IMG/VR virus record: IMGVR_UViG_3300028536_000029
Location: 1-35,617 of that record
DNA: 35,617 bases
Origin: a virus
Reading direction: 5' to 3' (one strand)
Both the position numbers and the translations under genes were made by a program. The notes under the pieces are model-generated. The model was not told where the DNA came from. It was given only the letters and a program-made list of their open reading frames with translations, and did no database searches. Shown in pieces: positions 8,901 to 15,996 of the stretch; the first letter of the stretch is position 1; every line of letters starts with the position of its first letter.

Positions 8901-9116
8901 GTATTTTCCAGTCCTCGAAGCTTTTGAAAGAGCTATTGCATGTTGCATAGCCTTCCGAGGGCCATCCGCTTCGACTGGAGTTTGGATATCCCAAACGACG
9001 AATCTATTTTCGCTGACCGATCTGTCGCAAATACAAGAGCCACTGTTACGGTAAAGTTCATTGAAACCCCCAATTCGGCTATTGGAAGCTATCGCGTTGC
9101 GGGGTCGCGAGGAATA

Positions 9117-9713
9117 TCATTCCCCATATTCCGGAGGTTCGTTCGGTCTGGAATCACCTGCTCGCTTCGGACAGAATTCATCGTAGCGGGTGACGATATC
9201 CCCCGAGATCAGCCCTGGCGGTGCTCGATCGACGAAGTCACGCTCGCGTCCGATATCAGGAATATCCTTCATCATCTGCAGCGACATGATTTCCTCGAGA
9301 ACCCGTGACAACTGTTCGCCCCGACCCAGCTGCAAAAGTATCCGTGCCTTGACGCCAAGTGCTTCCCTTCGGAAAAACCCGGTACGATAGGCTCTGTGCA
9401 AAGCCAGATCGATGCATCTCAACGCTTCTTCCGGATCGTCCAAAAAATATAGATATAGCGTTACCTTGCTGATCGGGCAACGAACGTCGTCCGGATAGAG
9501 TTCGATCATCTCGTCCAGAACTCGCAGAGCTTCGCGGTCCCGTCCAGCTTCAAACAAAAGGTGCTTAAGAGTCAGAGCCAAATCGTAGCGCTCTTCGCTG
9601 TCCGCCGTCCGCGTCCGCGCTGATACGGTGTCGATAACGCCACCAAGGGGAAGCAGCGTCTTCAGCTGATCGACCCACTGATCAAGCTTCCTAATTGAAT
9701 CGACAGTCCTGAT
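9117..9713 (-). CDS. TPR-like protein whose start codon appears to be ATC
   Basis: Convincing protein sequence runs from just after the TAG of the gene before it to 9117: TVDSIRKLDQWVDQLKTLLP, then DREALRVLDEMIELYPDDVR, DDPEEALRCIDLALHRAYRT and EALGVKARILLQLGRGEQLS. The repeated helical pairs fit a tetratricopeptide-like fold. TAGGAGG, which overlaps the previous stop, is followed after CTGCC by ATC (9713), exactly where a start should be. No ATG, GTG or TTG follows in frame until TTG 9581, 44 codons in. Either ATC is used weakly or a start ATG mutated to ATC. It is next to and in the same frame as the Type II modular gene, so it is a candidate partner (immunity) protein; that role is inference. 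Confidence 0.6.
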   Translation of the reverse strand: MRTVDSIRKLDQWVDQLKTLLPLGGVIDTVSARTRTADSEERYDLALTLKHLLFEAGRDREALRVLDEMIELYPDDVRCPISKVTLYLYFLDDPEEALRCIDLALHRAYRTGFFRREALGVKARILLQLGRGEQLSRVLEEIMSLQMMKDIPDIGRERDFVDRAPPGLISGDIVTRYDEFCPKRAGDSRPNEPPEYGE

Positions 9714-9722
9714 GGCAGCCTC

Positions 9723-10511
9723 CTATCGGTCGAGGTTGCGCCGGATTTCCTCGTCATCCAGCCCCCATTCTGGCGGTTCCGACGGTGGGAATCGACGGCC
9801 ATTCTTAACACACAAACCCCGTCGATCTTTTGCGCGTTCCTTACATCCGTGTAGAAAATCCGGATGAGCATATTCCTGCTCACGTCCGTAGCATCTGCTC
9901 ATCTCCGCCTCCAGTTGTTCATCGCACTCGTCCCGATCATCTCCACCGCCCCCCTTACCAGAAAATGTTCTCGGGTATAGTTGCAAGACTTTCGCGGCGG
10001 CCTTCCACCAATCCGGAATGGCTGGCACAGGGATCGGCGGCAGGGGTACGGGCTCCGTTGGAGGAAACGGTATTCCTCCCAGACGATAGCCGGCCTGAAC
10101 GACGTTGCCGATGTTATCGGGTTGCCGTCCTGTCTGCGCCTGCGCAATCAGGGTTTGGCCCACTTCCGGATGAACGGTCGCGAGCATCGCGGCGTGGTCG
10201 CCGAGAATTGGCCGCAATGCCTGGTATTGCGAATGCAGATCTTGGGCAGGCGGTTGCGGAGCGGGTGGCGTATGTCCATTGTTCGGCAAATTTGGCCAGG
10301 GCATCGGCTGGAGTACCGGCGCCTGCGGCGCGCTTGGTTGCCCTTGCGCGTAGGCATCTTCGGGAACACCTATGGTTCCGCCGCCGCTGGATTGTCCGAA
10401 GCCTTGACCCGGCTGATATTGATCTTGCGGCTGCAGCGAAAGCAGACGACCAAGCAATCCACCGCTGTGCTGGAATTGCTGCGGGTCAAAGTATCCGTCG
10501 AACAGACCCAT
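9723..10511 (-). CDS. Type II modular protein with Cys-rich C-terminal domain
   Basis: Intact, 262 residues, starting MGLFDGYFDPQQFQHSGGLL. The first 45 residues (LLGRLLSLQPQDQYQPGQG) and a helical module near residues 90-130 (SQYQALRPILGDHAAMLATV) are shared with the genes at 11617-12188 and 7960-8900. A proline-rich linker (PVPLPPIPVPAIPDWWK) leads to a unique C-terminal part of about 90 residues with conserved-looking cysteines and charge (DECDEQLEAEMSRCYGREQE; HGCKERAKDRRGLCVKNGRR), ending in PPEWGLDDEEIRRNLDR. I recall similar Cys-rich ends on rhizobial toxin-like proteins, unverified. The downstream TPR-like gene is its likely partner. There is no signal peptide. Target and activity unknown. 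Confidence 0.7.
   Translation of the reverse strand: MGLFDGYFDPQQFQHSGGLLGRLLSLQPQDQYQPGQGFGQSSGGGTIGVPEDAYAQGQPSAPQAPVLQPMPWPNLPNNGHTPPAPQPPAQDLHSQYQALRPILGDHAAMLATVHPEVGQTLIAQAQTGRQPDNIGNVVQAGYRLGGIPFPPTEPVPLPPIPVPAIPDWWKAAAKVLQLYPRTFSGKGGGGDDRDECDEQLEAEMSRCYGREQEYAHPDFLHGCKERAKDRRGLCVKNGRRFPPSEPPEWGLDDEEIRRNLDR
10136..10314. repeat. 179-bp direct repeat, copy 1 (Type II shared module)
   Basis: Pairs with 11861-12039 at a constant offset of 1725 bp. By eye I count about five mismatches in 179 bp. It encodes the LPNNGHTPPAPQPPAQDLHS to TVHPE segment common to the two Type II genes. Near identity suggests recent duplication or gene conversion and gives a site for recombination between cassettes. 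Confidence 0.8.
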
Positions 10512-10683
10512 TTTTAGGAACTCTTTTCGAGGGAAGAATGGCTTGTCCCCGCATCAAATCGCGCGGCCGAGTTCGCGTTGGCATATTCGTAGTTTTTGGT
10601 GCGATGGTCCGCGGCCGAAACAATTTACGCGACTGCGCGCCGAGGGCGATGACGGCCAGAAATTTCCAATGCGGAGAATATGA

Positions 10684-10775
10684 TTATATGTCGGCGATGA
10701 TTTCACGAATTGTATCGTCAACAACTGACCTTCTGCGTGCTTCGAAATCGAAGTAGCCGCGCGCGAGATCGTCAT
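10684..10775 (-). pseudogene. Remnant of an immunity-like gene (last ~28 codons)
   Basis: The translated segment DDLARGYFDFEARRRSVVDD then TIREIIADI matches the C-terminus of the intact small protein at 11330-11617 (SGYDFEANGRSIVERAVQEI). The first two thirds of that gene are missing. An ATG at 10775 overlaps the stop of the toxin-tail remnant just upstream, preserving the start-stop coupling of a complete pair, but that ATG is in a different frame from the homologous segment. It is a dead internal-deletion derivative. Confidence 0.55.
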
Positions 10776-10896
10776 TGGTCTCTATCCTTATCTCGGCGTC
10801 CACTGGGCCTGCCTGAGCCAGTAAAAGTATCCGCGGGCCCGTGGTTGATCCAGCTACCATCAGGGTTTTGTGCCCACAGCTCACCTATTGGGTTGG
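10772..10896 (-). pseudogene. Orphan toxin C-terminal tail, copy 1
   Basis: An open frame without a start codon encodes LANPIGELWAQNPDGSWINH followed by GPADTFTGSGRPSGRRDKDR and ends TGA, overlapping an ATG. The GSGRPSGRR-KDRD ending is shared with a second orphan tail at 11251-11325. Such tails are the extreme ends of larger C-terminal domains left behind after cassette replacement. It sits between two decayed small-protein genes. Confidence 0.55.
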
Positions 10897-11260
10897 CTAG
10901 TTGAAATCCGGAAACACTTCGATACCCAGCTTTATTCGCAGCGCCGAAAGACGCGCCATGTCCTGCCAGCGAAAGCTGTCGCCGATATTGATGTCGCCGG
11001 GCAAGTTAACGATCAAATCGATGGTTCCTCCACCATCGACGACGGTGACTCCACCCGCTCTCCTTGTACACGCTGGGAAGACGCTTTCCGACTAGTGTTA
11101 TCCGCGGGCTGCCCACCTTCCCAGCCAAAGTCGGCTTAAGCTGCAATGCCTCCGTTATCTTGGCTGGATCGATGTTCGGGTGTCTGATCATGAGCCGAAG
11201 GCTCTATCTCAGCGACCGTCTGATCCTCTCGTCCCATTCGTCCCCTTCGTCTAGCGCCAT
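10897..11260 (-). pseudogene. DUF4279-like immunity-type gene, nonsense codon plus frameshift
   Basis: Starts ATG 11260 (MALDEGDEWDERIRRSLR), meets TAG at 11204-11206, continues in frame as SLRLMIRHPNIDPAKITEAL and GSPRITLVGKRLPSVYKESG, then changes frame near 11040 to TIDLIVNLPGDINIGDSFRW and ends RIKLGIEVFPDFN. The spacing of NIDPAKIT, the central Gly/Arg region and the GIEVFP ending match the DUF4279 family, small proteins often found beside toxins as candidate immunity proteins. The ATG overlaps the end of an orphan toxin tail, the usual toxin-immunity junction. It is clearly inactivated. Confidence 0.65.
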
Positions 11261-11325
11261 CGATCGCGATCCTTTTCTCGCCGCCCGCTGGGTCTGCCCG
11301 AACCGGCGCCAAACGGCGACGGCAG
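11251..11325 (-). pseudogene. Orphan toxin C-terminal tail, copy 2
   Basis: Encodes PFGAGSGRPSGRREKDRDRW ending at TAG 11251, without a start codon. It begins right after the stop of the gene ending at 11330 and its end overlaps the ATG of the DUF4279-like pseudogene. The match to the tail at 10772-10896 (GSGRPSGRR-KDRD) is direct. It is a leftover of a displaced effector end still joined to its partner gene. Confidence 0.55.
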
Positions 11326-11329
11326 TCAA

Positions 11330-11617
11330 TTAATCAGCGCTTCGTGAATATGCTTCCGTCTTGGCGATGATTTCCTGAACAGCACGCTCAACAATCGACC
11401 TCCCATTCGCTTCGAAATCATAACCCGAGATGTCGGCGTGTGCATTGACGACTTCGAGGGCGAACACAGCGTCGGAAAGTTTGTCGCTCAAGGCGTCGTC
11501 TTCTATGACAGCCAAGAGACCCTCAACCTTATGGATGAGCGTGTGCAGCGACATCAGGCCATCCTGATAATCCTTGGCCGCACCCGTGATAAGACTGATT
11601 TGATAAGCTACGTCCAT
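11330..11617 (-). CDS. Small acidic helical protein, putative immunity partner
   Basis: Intact, 95 residues (MDVAYQISLITGAAKDYQDG; KVEGLLAVIEDDALSDKLSD; FEANGRSIVERAVQEIIAKT). Its ATG overlaps the TAA of the reconstructed Type II modular gene (TAATG), so translation is probably coupled. It is small, acidic, all helical and cytosolic, like colicin-D-type immunity proteins, though I cannot confirm the family. A truncated relative at 10684-10775 also follows a toxin-tail remnant, which strengthens the pairing of this family with effector C-termini. Confidence 0.7.
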   Translation of the reverse strand: MDVAYQISLITGAAKDYQDGLMSLHTLIHKVEGLLAVIEDDALSDKLSDAVFALEVVNAHADISGYDFEANGRSIVERAVQEIIAKTEAYSRSAD

Positions 11618-12188
11618 TATCGCCTGACCGTTATTACCGTTATAACCTGACCATCTGCACCAGTCACGACCTTCACTCCGTTCGTTCCAATGTGCGCGGT
11701 TTCGCCGGGATTGTTACCAGGGCCCCAGCGTCCTTCCACCAGTCCGGAATGGCTGGCATCGGCGGCGGGGGCATCGGCCCTATCTGAGGAAATGGTATTC
11801 CACCCAGGCCATGACCGGCCGAAATTGCGCTGGCGGCGTTATCGGGTCGCTGGCTCGCCAGCGCCTGCGCAATCAGGGTTTGGCCCATCTCCGGATGAAC
11901 GGTCGCGAGCATCGCGGCGTGGTCGCCGAGGATCGGCCGCAATGCCTGGTATTGCGAATGCAGATCTTGGGCAGGCGGTTGCGGAGCGGGTGGTGTATGT
12001 CCATTGTTCGGCAAATTTGGCCAGGGCATCGGCTGGAGTGCTGGCGCCGGCGGGGCGGACGATGTCTGATCAAGGCCTGCGCTCGGCTGATACTGCCCTT
12101 GCTGCGGTTGCAGCGAGAGCAGGCGGCCAAGCAGGCCGCCACTGTCCGCAAATTGCTGCGGATCGAAATAGCCGTCGAACAAGCCCAT
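11617..12188 (-). pseudogene. Type II modular protein, C-terminal tail out of frame
   Basis: ATG 12188 has GAGG seven bases upstream and opens MGLFDGYFDPQQFADSGGLL, nearly the same as the gene at 10511. The linker ends AIPDWWKDAG and the frame then gives a poor tail to 11673. One base over, from about 11730, there is a protein-like tail GRWGPGNNPGETAHIGTNGV then KVVTGADGQVITVITVRR, ending at TAA 11617-11619 that overlaps the next gene's ATG. A single lost base near the WWK codons explains it. The effector end would be short, about 45 aa. Its activity is not recognised. Confidence 0.65.
11861..12039. repeat. 179-bp direct repeat, copy 2
   Basis: Partner of 10136-10314. It lies in the shared part of the second Type II gene. 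See that entry for the alignment. Confidence 0.8.
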
Positions 12189-12206
12189 CAATCGGCCTCG
12201 TCATGA

Positions 12207-13076
12207 TTAGCTTGACTGCGAAAATTTCTTGCTGAATGGATTCAATAGATTTCCGATACCTTGCGCGATGGTCGCGAACTGCTGCGCACCGGACATCTGC
12301 TGCGTGCCGGTGGTGGTGCCGTTGGACTGCGAGCCAAGCCCAGCAATAGGGACGCCGATCTGCGCCAGCAAGCCGAGCGCCTGAACCGGGATGCCGCGAC
12401 GTTGCGCTTCCGCCGTCAGCGTGGCGTTGGCGCCGTAATTCTGCGCATCGAGCGCGGATTGCGCCGCGGTGACGCCCTGCCCCTGGTTGGCGAGATAGTT
12501 TTGCTGCATGCCCGACAGCGTGCCGGCCGTGGTGTTGCCGGCGTTGTAGAGGGCGTTCGCGGTATTGATCTGGTTGGCGACATCCTGATTGTACTGCTCG
12601 GCGATCACCGGCGCTTCGGCTGCCGCAATACCCCGTCCATAGGCCATCTGGTTGGCGCCGCTGAAGTCGCGGCCGGCGGCGGCGAATTGCGAGTTGACGC
12701 TGTTGCCGACGTCGGTCTGAATTTGTGCAAGCTGCGCGGCCAGCGCCGGATTGTTGCCGATCATGTTGCCGTTGGCGTAAGGCGTCAGTTGGCTCTGGAA
12801 GGTGCCGAGATTGCCTTGCACATTGCCGACCTGCGCATTCGCGCCGCCGCCGTTCAAGAGCGATTGCGCATATCCGCCGATCTGCCCGGCATAGGGATTA
12901 CCCTGCGACGCGTTGCTTTGCAGGGTGTTGAGGGCGCCGGTTTCCGCGGCCGTTAGGCCCGTGTTGTTGAGGCCCGTGCCGATCTGCCCCAGGATGCTCT
13001 GGAGCATCGGCTGCGCTGCCTGCCACGGCGCGGTCTGCGACTGCTGCGTCTGTGTCGATGACGATTGTCCGCCCAT
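12207..13076 (-). CDS. Ala/Gln/Asn-rich phage virion protein, possibly internal or ejected
   Basis: Start chosen at ATG 13076 (MGGQSSSTQTQQSQTAPWQA) because AGGG lies upstream and the extension beyond it is unlike protein. The 289-residue product is rich in Ala, Gln, Asn and Gly with few charges (GNNPALAAQLAQIQTDVGNS; LSGMQQNYLANQGQGVTAAQ), typical of internal virion or DNA-ejection proteins of short-tailed phages. It lies 18 bp before a Type II modular gene. The sequence pattern supports a virion component; ejection is inference. Confidence 0.65.
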   Translation of the reverse strand: MGGQSSSTQTQQSQTAPWQAAQPMLQSILGQIGTGLNNTGLTAAETGALNTLQSNASQGNPYAGQIGGYAQSLLNGGGANAQVGNVQGNLGTFQSQLTPYANGNMIGNNPALAAQLAQIQTDVGNSVNSQFAAAGRDFSGANQMAYGRGIAAAEAPVIAEQYNQDVANQINTANALYNAGNTTAGTLSGMQQNYLANQGQGVTAAQSALDAQNYGANATLTAEAQRRGIPVQALGLLAQIGVPIAGLGSQSNGTTTGTQQMSGAQQFATIAQGIGNLLNPFSKKFSQSS

Positions 13077-13461
13077 CACTGTATTCCCTTCATGACTGGA
13101 TTGGTCTCGTTGGTGGTTGCGCGCGCCGCCGCCCTTGCATCCGCAAATGCAGACACATTGGCTGCGCGCTTGCGCTGATTTTGCTTTTGACGATGTGATT
13201 GAATCAGAGGCGGTTTTCGAGGTGGCCACGGGCCGGGGCGCTGACGATTGCGAGAAGGATTTGCGAGAGCACCTTTCCGGAGAATTCCGCGGCGCGGACG
13301 CCTATACAGAAGCCAGCTTGGCGGGACCGTTTGCCACTAACCAATCGCCCTCAGTCTTCGAAATTCAAATATAACACTTTCGTGAATGCTCTAATTGCAC
13401 TTGACCACCGCGCAAGCCGCACCCCACTTGTCTTAAAGACTGGTCAGAGCAGTCGCGAACC
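13077..13461. other. Intergenic region between divergent genes
   Basis: No convincing gene. The right-hand part, from about 13357, upstream of the plus-strand membrane gene, is related to the region upstream of its paralogue (about 15441-15564): both contain TAACACT-T-GTGA and a later CTTG-CCA-CGC block. It therefore probably holds the promoter of that gene. Confidence 0.5.
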
Positions 13462-13998
13462 ATGGCAAGCGAGCCGCCATCGCAGGCAATTGAGCCATCA
13501 TCGCCGCTAAGTGCTAAGCGGCCGCCTACAGTATCTCCCCGCGTAGACGCTGCCATCATGGGCTGGTTCTTTGGTTGGCCAGTTGTTTTCTTCGCTTGCC
13601 TGCCTTTGGTGACACCCGGTGATACGCTTGAAGCCTGTTTGCTTGGTGCCGGTGGTCTGCTCTGGTTCTTCTCATGCTACGGAGTCTGCGGCATGCTGCT
13701 CCGGATGATCGAGACGCGCTGGCGAGTGCACCCGCTCTATCGCCGCATGGTGGTCGGCTGGTTTTTTGGCTGGTTCCCTCTGCTGGCCATTTGCGGCCAT
13801 TTAGCCGTCTTAATTGACCATCCCAACTGGATTGAATCGCTGATTATGCCTGGGACGATCCTCTGGTTCGCATCATGCTATGGGCTCTACGACATGCTGT
13901 TCGCGATGACCGAGGCACGCTGGCCAACGGCGAAATCGATTAGGGAAATCATAAGTTCTCTTGCTAAGATGTTTGTATCTCACCACCACTCTTCTTAG
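13462..13998 (+). CDS. Membrane protein with internal duplication, putative immunity protein (copy 1)
   Basis: 178 residues from ATG 13462. After a hydrophilic N-terminus (MASEPPSQAIEPSSPLSAKR) there are two homologous halves. Each has GWFFGW, hydrophobic helices, a WF-SCYG motif, and a closing M-E-RW (first half MLLRMIETRW, second MLFAMTEARWPT). About four membrane helices are likely. It is related to the plus-strand gene at 15565-15900, which has one unit. It faces the minus-strand gene at 14018-15058, with ends 19 bp apart. The same convergent arrangement holds for the paralogue, so the pair was probably duplicated as a unit. Immunity to a membrane-acting effector is inference. Confidence 0.7.
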   Translation: MASEPPSQAIEPSSPLSAKRPPTVSPRVDAAIMGWFFGWPVVFFACLPLVTPGDTLEACLLGAGGLLWFFSCYGVCGMLLRMIETRWRVHPLYRRMVVGWFFGWFPLLAICGHLAVLIDHPNWIESLIMPGTILWFASCYGLYDMLFAMTEARWPTAKSIREIISSLAKMFVSHHHSS

Positions 13999-14017
13999 GC
14001 GATTGCGCCGTCACGCA

Positions 14018-15058
14018 CTAATTTTCATTTGGCGCGACCGGCCGACCGAGGTACCGCTTCGCCGCAAGCGCGGTTGGTAGAACCCGGCGAAGCACTGGAT
14101 AGGCTTTCTGCACCGTCTGCCCCGCTTTGCTGTCTGGTAACGCTTCTTCCAGTGCTTGGACTGCCACACCAGGGACAACGGCATGCTTCGCCACAGTGCC
14201 GGGAAGTTCGCGTAGCGCCGCACCCGCTGTCTGCGCGCCGCGAACAACACCCAATGCCGCTCCACCTAAGACCATCGGCACCATTTCGCCGATTGTTTCC
14301 GCGAAGCGTCCAGCTCTGCTTTTGGGTTGATAAAGTTCGCCGACGTGATTTTCCAACCAATGCCGGAGTTCATCGGCCCCCCACCGTTTCCAGTAATCCG
14401 GCTCCCCTGCGGGAAGTTGCGGACGTCCGTCCTGACTTCTGAATAGGTTAGATACGAAGTTGTTCGGGAGGAAACCGAAGCCTGTCAGCGCATCTCCGGG
14501 CAGCCCTGCCGCGTTGACTGCACCATTGACGAAGCCGATGCCCGCCGATTTCGCAATGTCGACAGGATCAGGCGGAGGGGCTTCGGCACGGGTAAGGTTT
14601 CTGACACCGCGCGCCAGCCTGGCCGCCGCCGCCTCTCTTGCCTGTTGCGCCTGATCTGTCTCGTGTAGTGCTTGCGCCTGCGGCGCCGAAGCCTCCGCCC
14701 GCGGCGCAAGAAAGCCGGGCATCGGCAACGAAGCGCTGTTCGGAGCCCGTGAAAGTTGCCTGAAGTTCGGATCCGGCGGCACGGACGTCGCCTGTCCGCT
14801 ATTTCGCGCAAGTGTCTGATACCGGCCTTGTTCCGCTTGCAGCGCAAGCAACCTGCCGAGCAAGCCACCTTGCGGACTGCCATAGCTGTCCGAACTATAT
14901 TCGGGCGCGGCGTTTGTTGTCGAACGGAAATCGGGTCCCTGCTGCTGCAGGCTCTGCTCCTGCATCGCCCGGCGCAACATGCCCGGCAGGCCGCCGCCCT
15001 CGCCGCCGTAGGTTTCCGGATCGTACTCGTACGCGTCGCGAAAATTCATGCCGCCCAT
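14018..15058 (-). CDS. Type I modular protein (MNFRDAYEYDPETYG leader) with hydrophobic C-terminal region
   Basis: 346 residues from ATG 15058 (MGGMNFRDAYEYDPETYGGE). Residues 1-100 hold two short helical modules (LPGMLRRAMQEQ; GGLLGRLLALQAEQGRYQ) and FRQLSR. They are nearly identical to those of the gene at 15997-16851. The unique second half (SAGIGFVNGAVNAAGLPGDA; FAETIGEMVPMVLGGAALGV; VAKHAVVPGVAVQALEEALP) is Gly/Ala-rich with semi-hydrophobic helices, like the pre-toxin regions of large polymorphic toxins, but the protein stops (GRPVAPNEN) with no enzyme domain after it. It may be truncated or act on membranes itself. The facing plus-strand membrane gene is the candidate partner. Confidence 0.7.
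   Translation of the reverse strand: MGGMNFRDAYEYDPETYGGEGGGLPGMLRRAMQEQSLQQQGPDFRSTTNAAPEYSSDSYGSPQGGLLGRLLALQAEQGRYQTLARNSGQATSVPPDPNFRQLSRAPNSASLPMPGFLAPRAEASAPQAQALHETDQAQQAREAAAARLARGVRNLTRAEAPPPDPVDIAKSAGIGFVNGAVNAAGLPGDALTGFGFLPNNFVSNLFRSQDGRPQLPAGEPDYWKRWGADELRHWLENHVGELYQPKSRAGRFAETIGEMVPMVLGGAALGVVRGAQTAGAALRELPGTVAKHAVVPGVAVQALEEALPDSKAGQTVQKAYPVLRRVLPTALAAKRYLGRPVAPNEN
14820..15058. repeat. Direct repeat encoding the Type I leader, copy 1
   Basis: Highly similar to 16615-16851 over the first 80 codons, with stretches of near identity around the start codon. It marks duplication of the leader while the downstream coding parts differ. Confidence 0.75.
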
Positions 15059-15564
15059 CGGTTCAATTCCTTGTCTATGATGTGCTTTCTTCAACGCCGT
15101 CGTGGATATGTGGCCGCGTCATTTGCGGCCGACCCCGGGTCAAGGTTGGAACGAATTGTTGTTGCCGCTACGGCACGAGAAAGATCAGTAGACTATCCGT
15201 CGAGAAAGAAACCGGACCGGTTTCTTCGGAGCAGCCGCCAATTCCTGCGGCGGAGCCGCATACACCTGCGCATCGTCGGAAGTAGACGCGGACTCGGGCG
15301 TCCGGTTGAGTTTGGTACTACTGATGTCCCCGTTGGGCCACGGCCACTACGCCTCTTGAGCGGGCGCGGCAACGGTCGTTCGGCCGCCCATTGAGGCACT
15401 TCCGGCGCACTGCGGTATGGGCCAGCCGCCCGACGATCGTTTCGAATCATTGGCGTTGAACGTAACACTCTTGTGATTGCAGCTCGCCCTTGCCAACGCA
15501 TAGGCTGCATACACCATTCTTAGCAGACGGAAGTTATCCGGCATCGATGAGCGCAAGTCAGACC
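15059..15564. other. Region between duplicated cassettes
   Basis: Holds one possible short minus-strand gene with an in-frame stop (15185-15391) and, from about 15441, the conserved upstream region of the plus-strand membrane gene. Nothing else convincing was seen. Confidence 0.5.
15185..15391 (-). pseudogene. Possible small gene interrupted by TAG
   Basis: From ATG 15391 the frame reads MGGRTTVAAPAQEA, then TAG (15347-15349), then a protein-like segment WPWPNGDISSTKLNRTPESA and ELAAAPKKPVRFLSRRIVY to TGA 15185. Other genes here use TAG as a normal stop, so recoding is unlikely. It may be a recently broken small gene or chance; no family is recognised. Confidence 0.3.
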
Positions 15565-15900
15565 ATGGCGACCAATCCGTCATCACAAGCCATCCAACCG
15601 CCGACGTGGAGAGGCAATCAGCCGCCTCCGTTATCGCGCCGCGTGATTGCATTCATGGTGGGTTGGTTTTTTGGCTGGCCGCTTTTGGTGTTCGCTTATA
15701 ATCCTTTGAGGGCACCTCATGATCCGCTCACCCTCCTTATAGTTGTTCCTGGAGGTGCGATCTGGTTGTTCGCATGTCTTTATCCGATTGGTGTGCTTCT
15801 CACGATGGCCGAAGCCCGCTGGCCGGCTGCAGAGATCGGGGAAATCATCTACGTGCTTCTTAACTTGAGCCCGTACATCCTTTGGGTTCTTTTTCACTAG
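15565..15900 (+). CDS. Membrane protein, putative immunity protein (copy 2)
   Basis: 111 residues from ATG 15565 (MATNPSSQAIQPPTWRGNQP), chosen because the N-terminus then aligns with MASEPPSQAIEPS of the paralogue; an in-frame ATG at 15547 is possible. It contains one GWFFGWPLLVFAYNP / WLFACLYPIGVLLTMAEARWP unit and about three membrane helices in all. It converges on the Type I modular gene ending at 15997. It stands in the opposite direction to the surrounding operon and must have its own promoter. Function is inferred from pairing only. Confidence 0.7.
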   Translation: MATNPSSQAIQPPTWRGNQPPPLSRRVIAFMVGWFFGWPLLVFAYNPLRAPHDPLTLLIVVPGGAIWLFACLYPIGVLLTMAEARWPAAEIGEIIYVLLNLSPYILWVLFH

Positions 15901-15996
15901 ACATCGCTGCCCTTCCACGTCCGCTTTTCCTAAGTGACTGCGAGGGAGCACAGCTTTTTATTTGGTCACGACACCGGCGGATTGAGCACATGCGCG

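Noticed and set aside
9723-9725. Amber readthrough or TAG recoding fusing the Type II protein to the TPR-like protein
   Set aside because: Many intact genes here end in TAG, and a strong ribosome site sits right at the junction, so separate translation is simpler.
12261-12956. Plus-strand 231-aa protein
   Set aside because: Antisense shadow of the Ala/Gln-rich virion protein.
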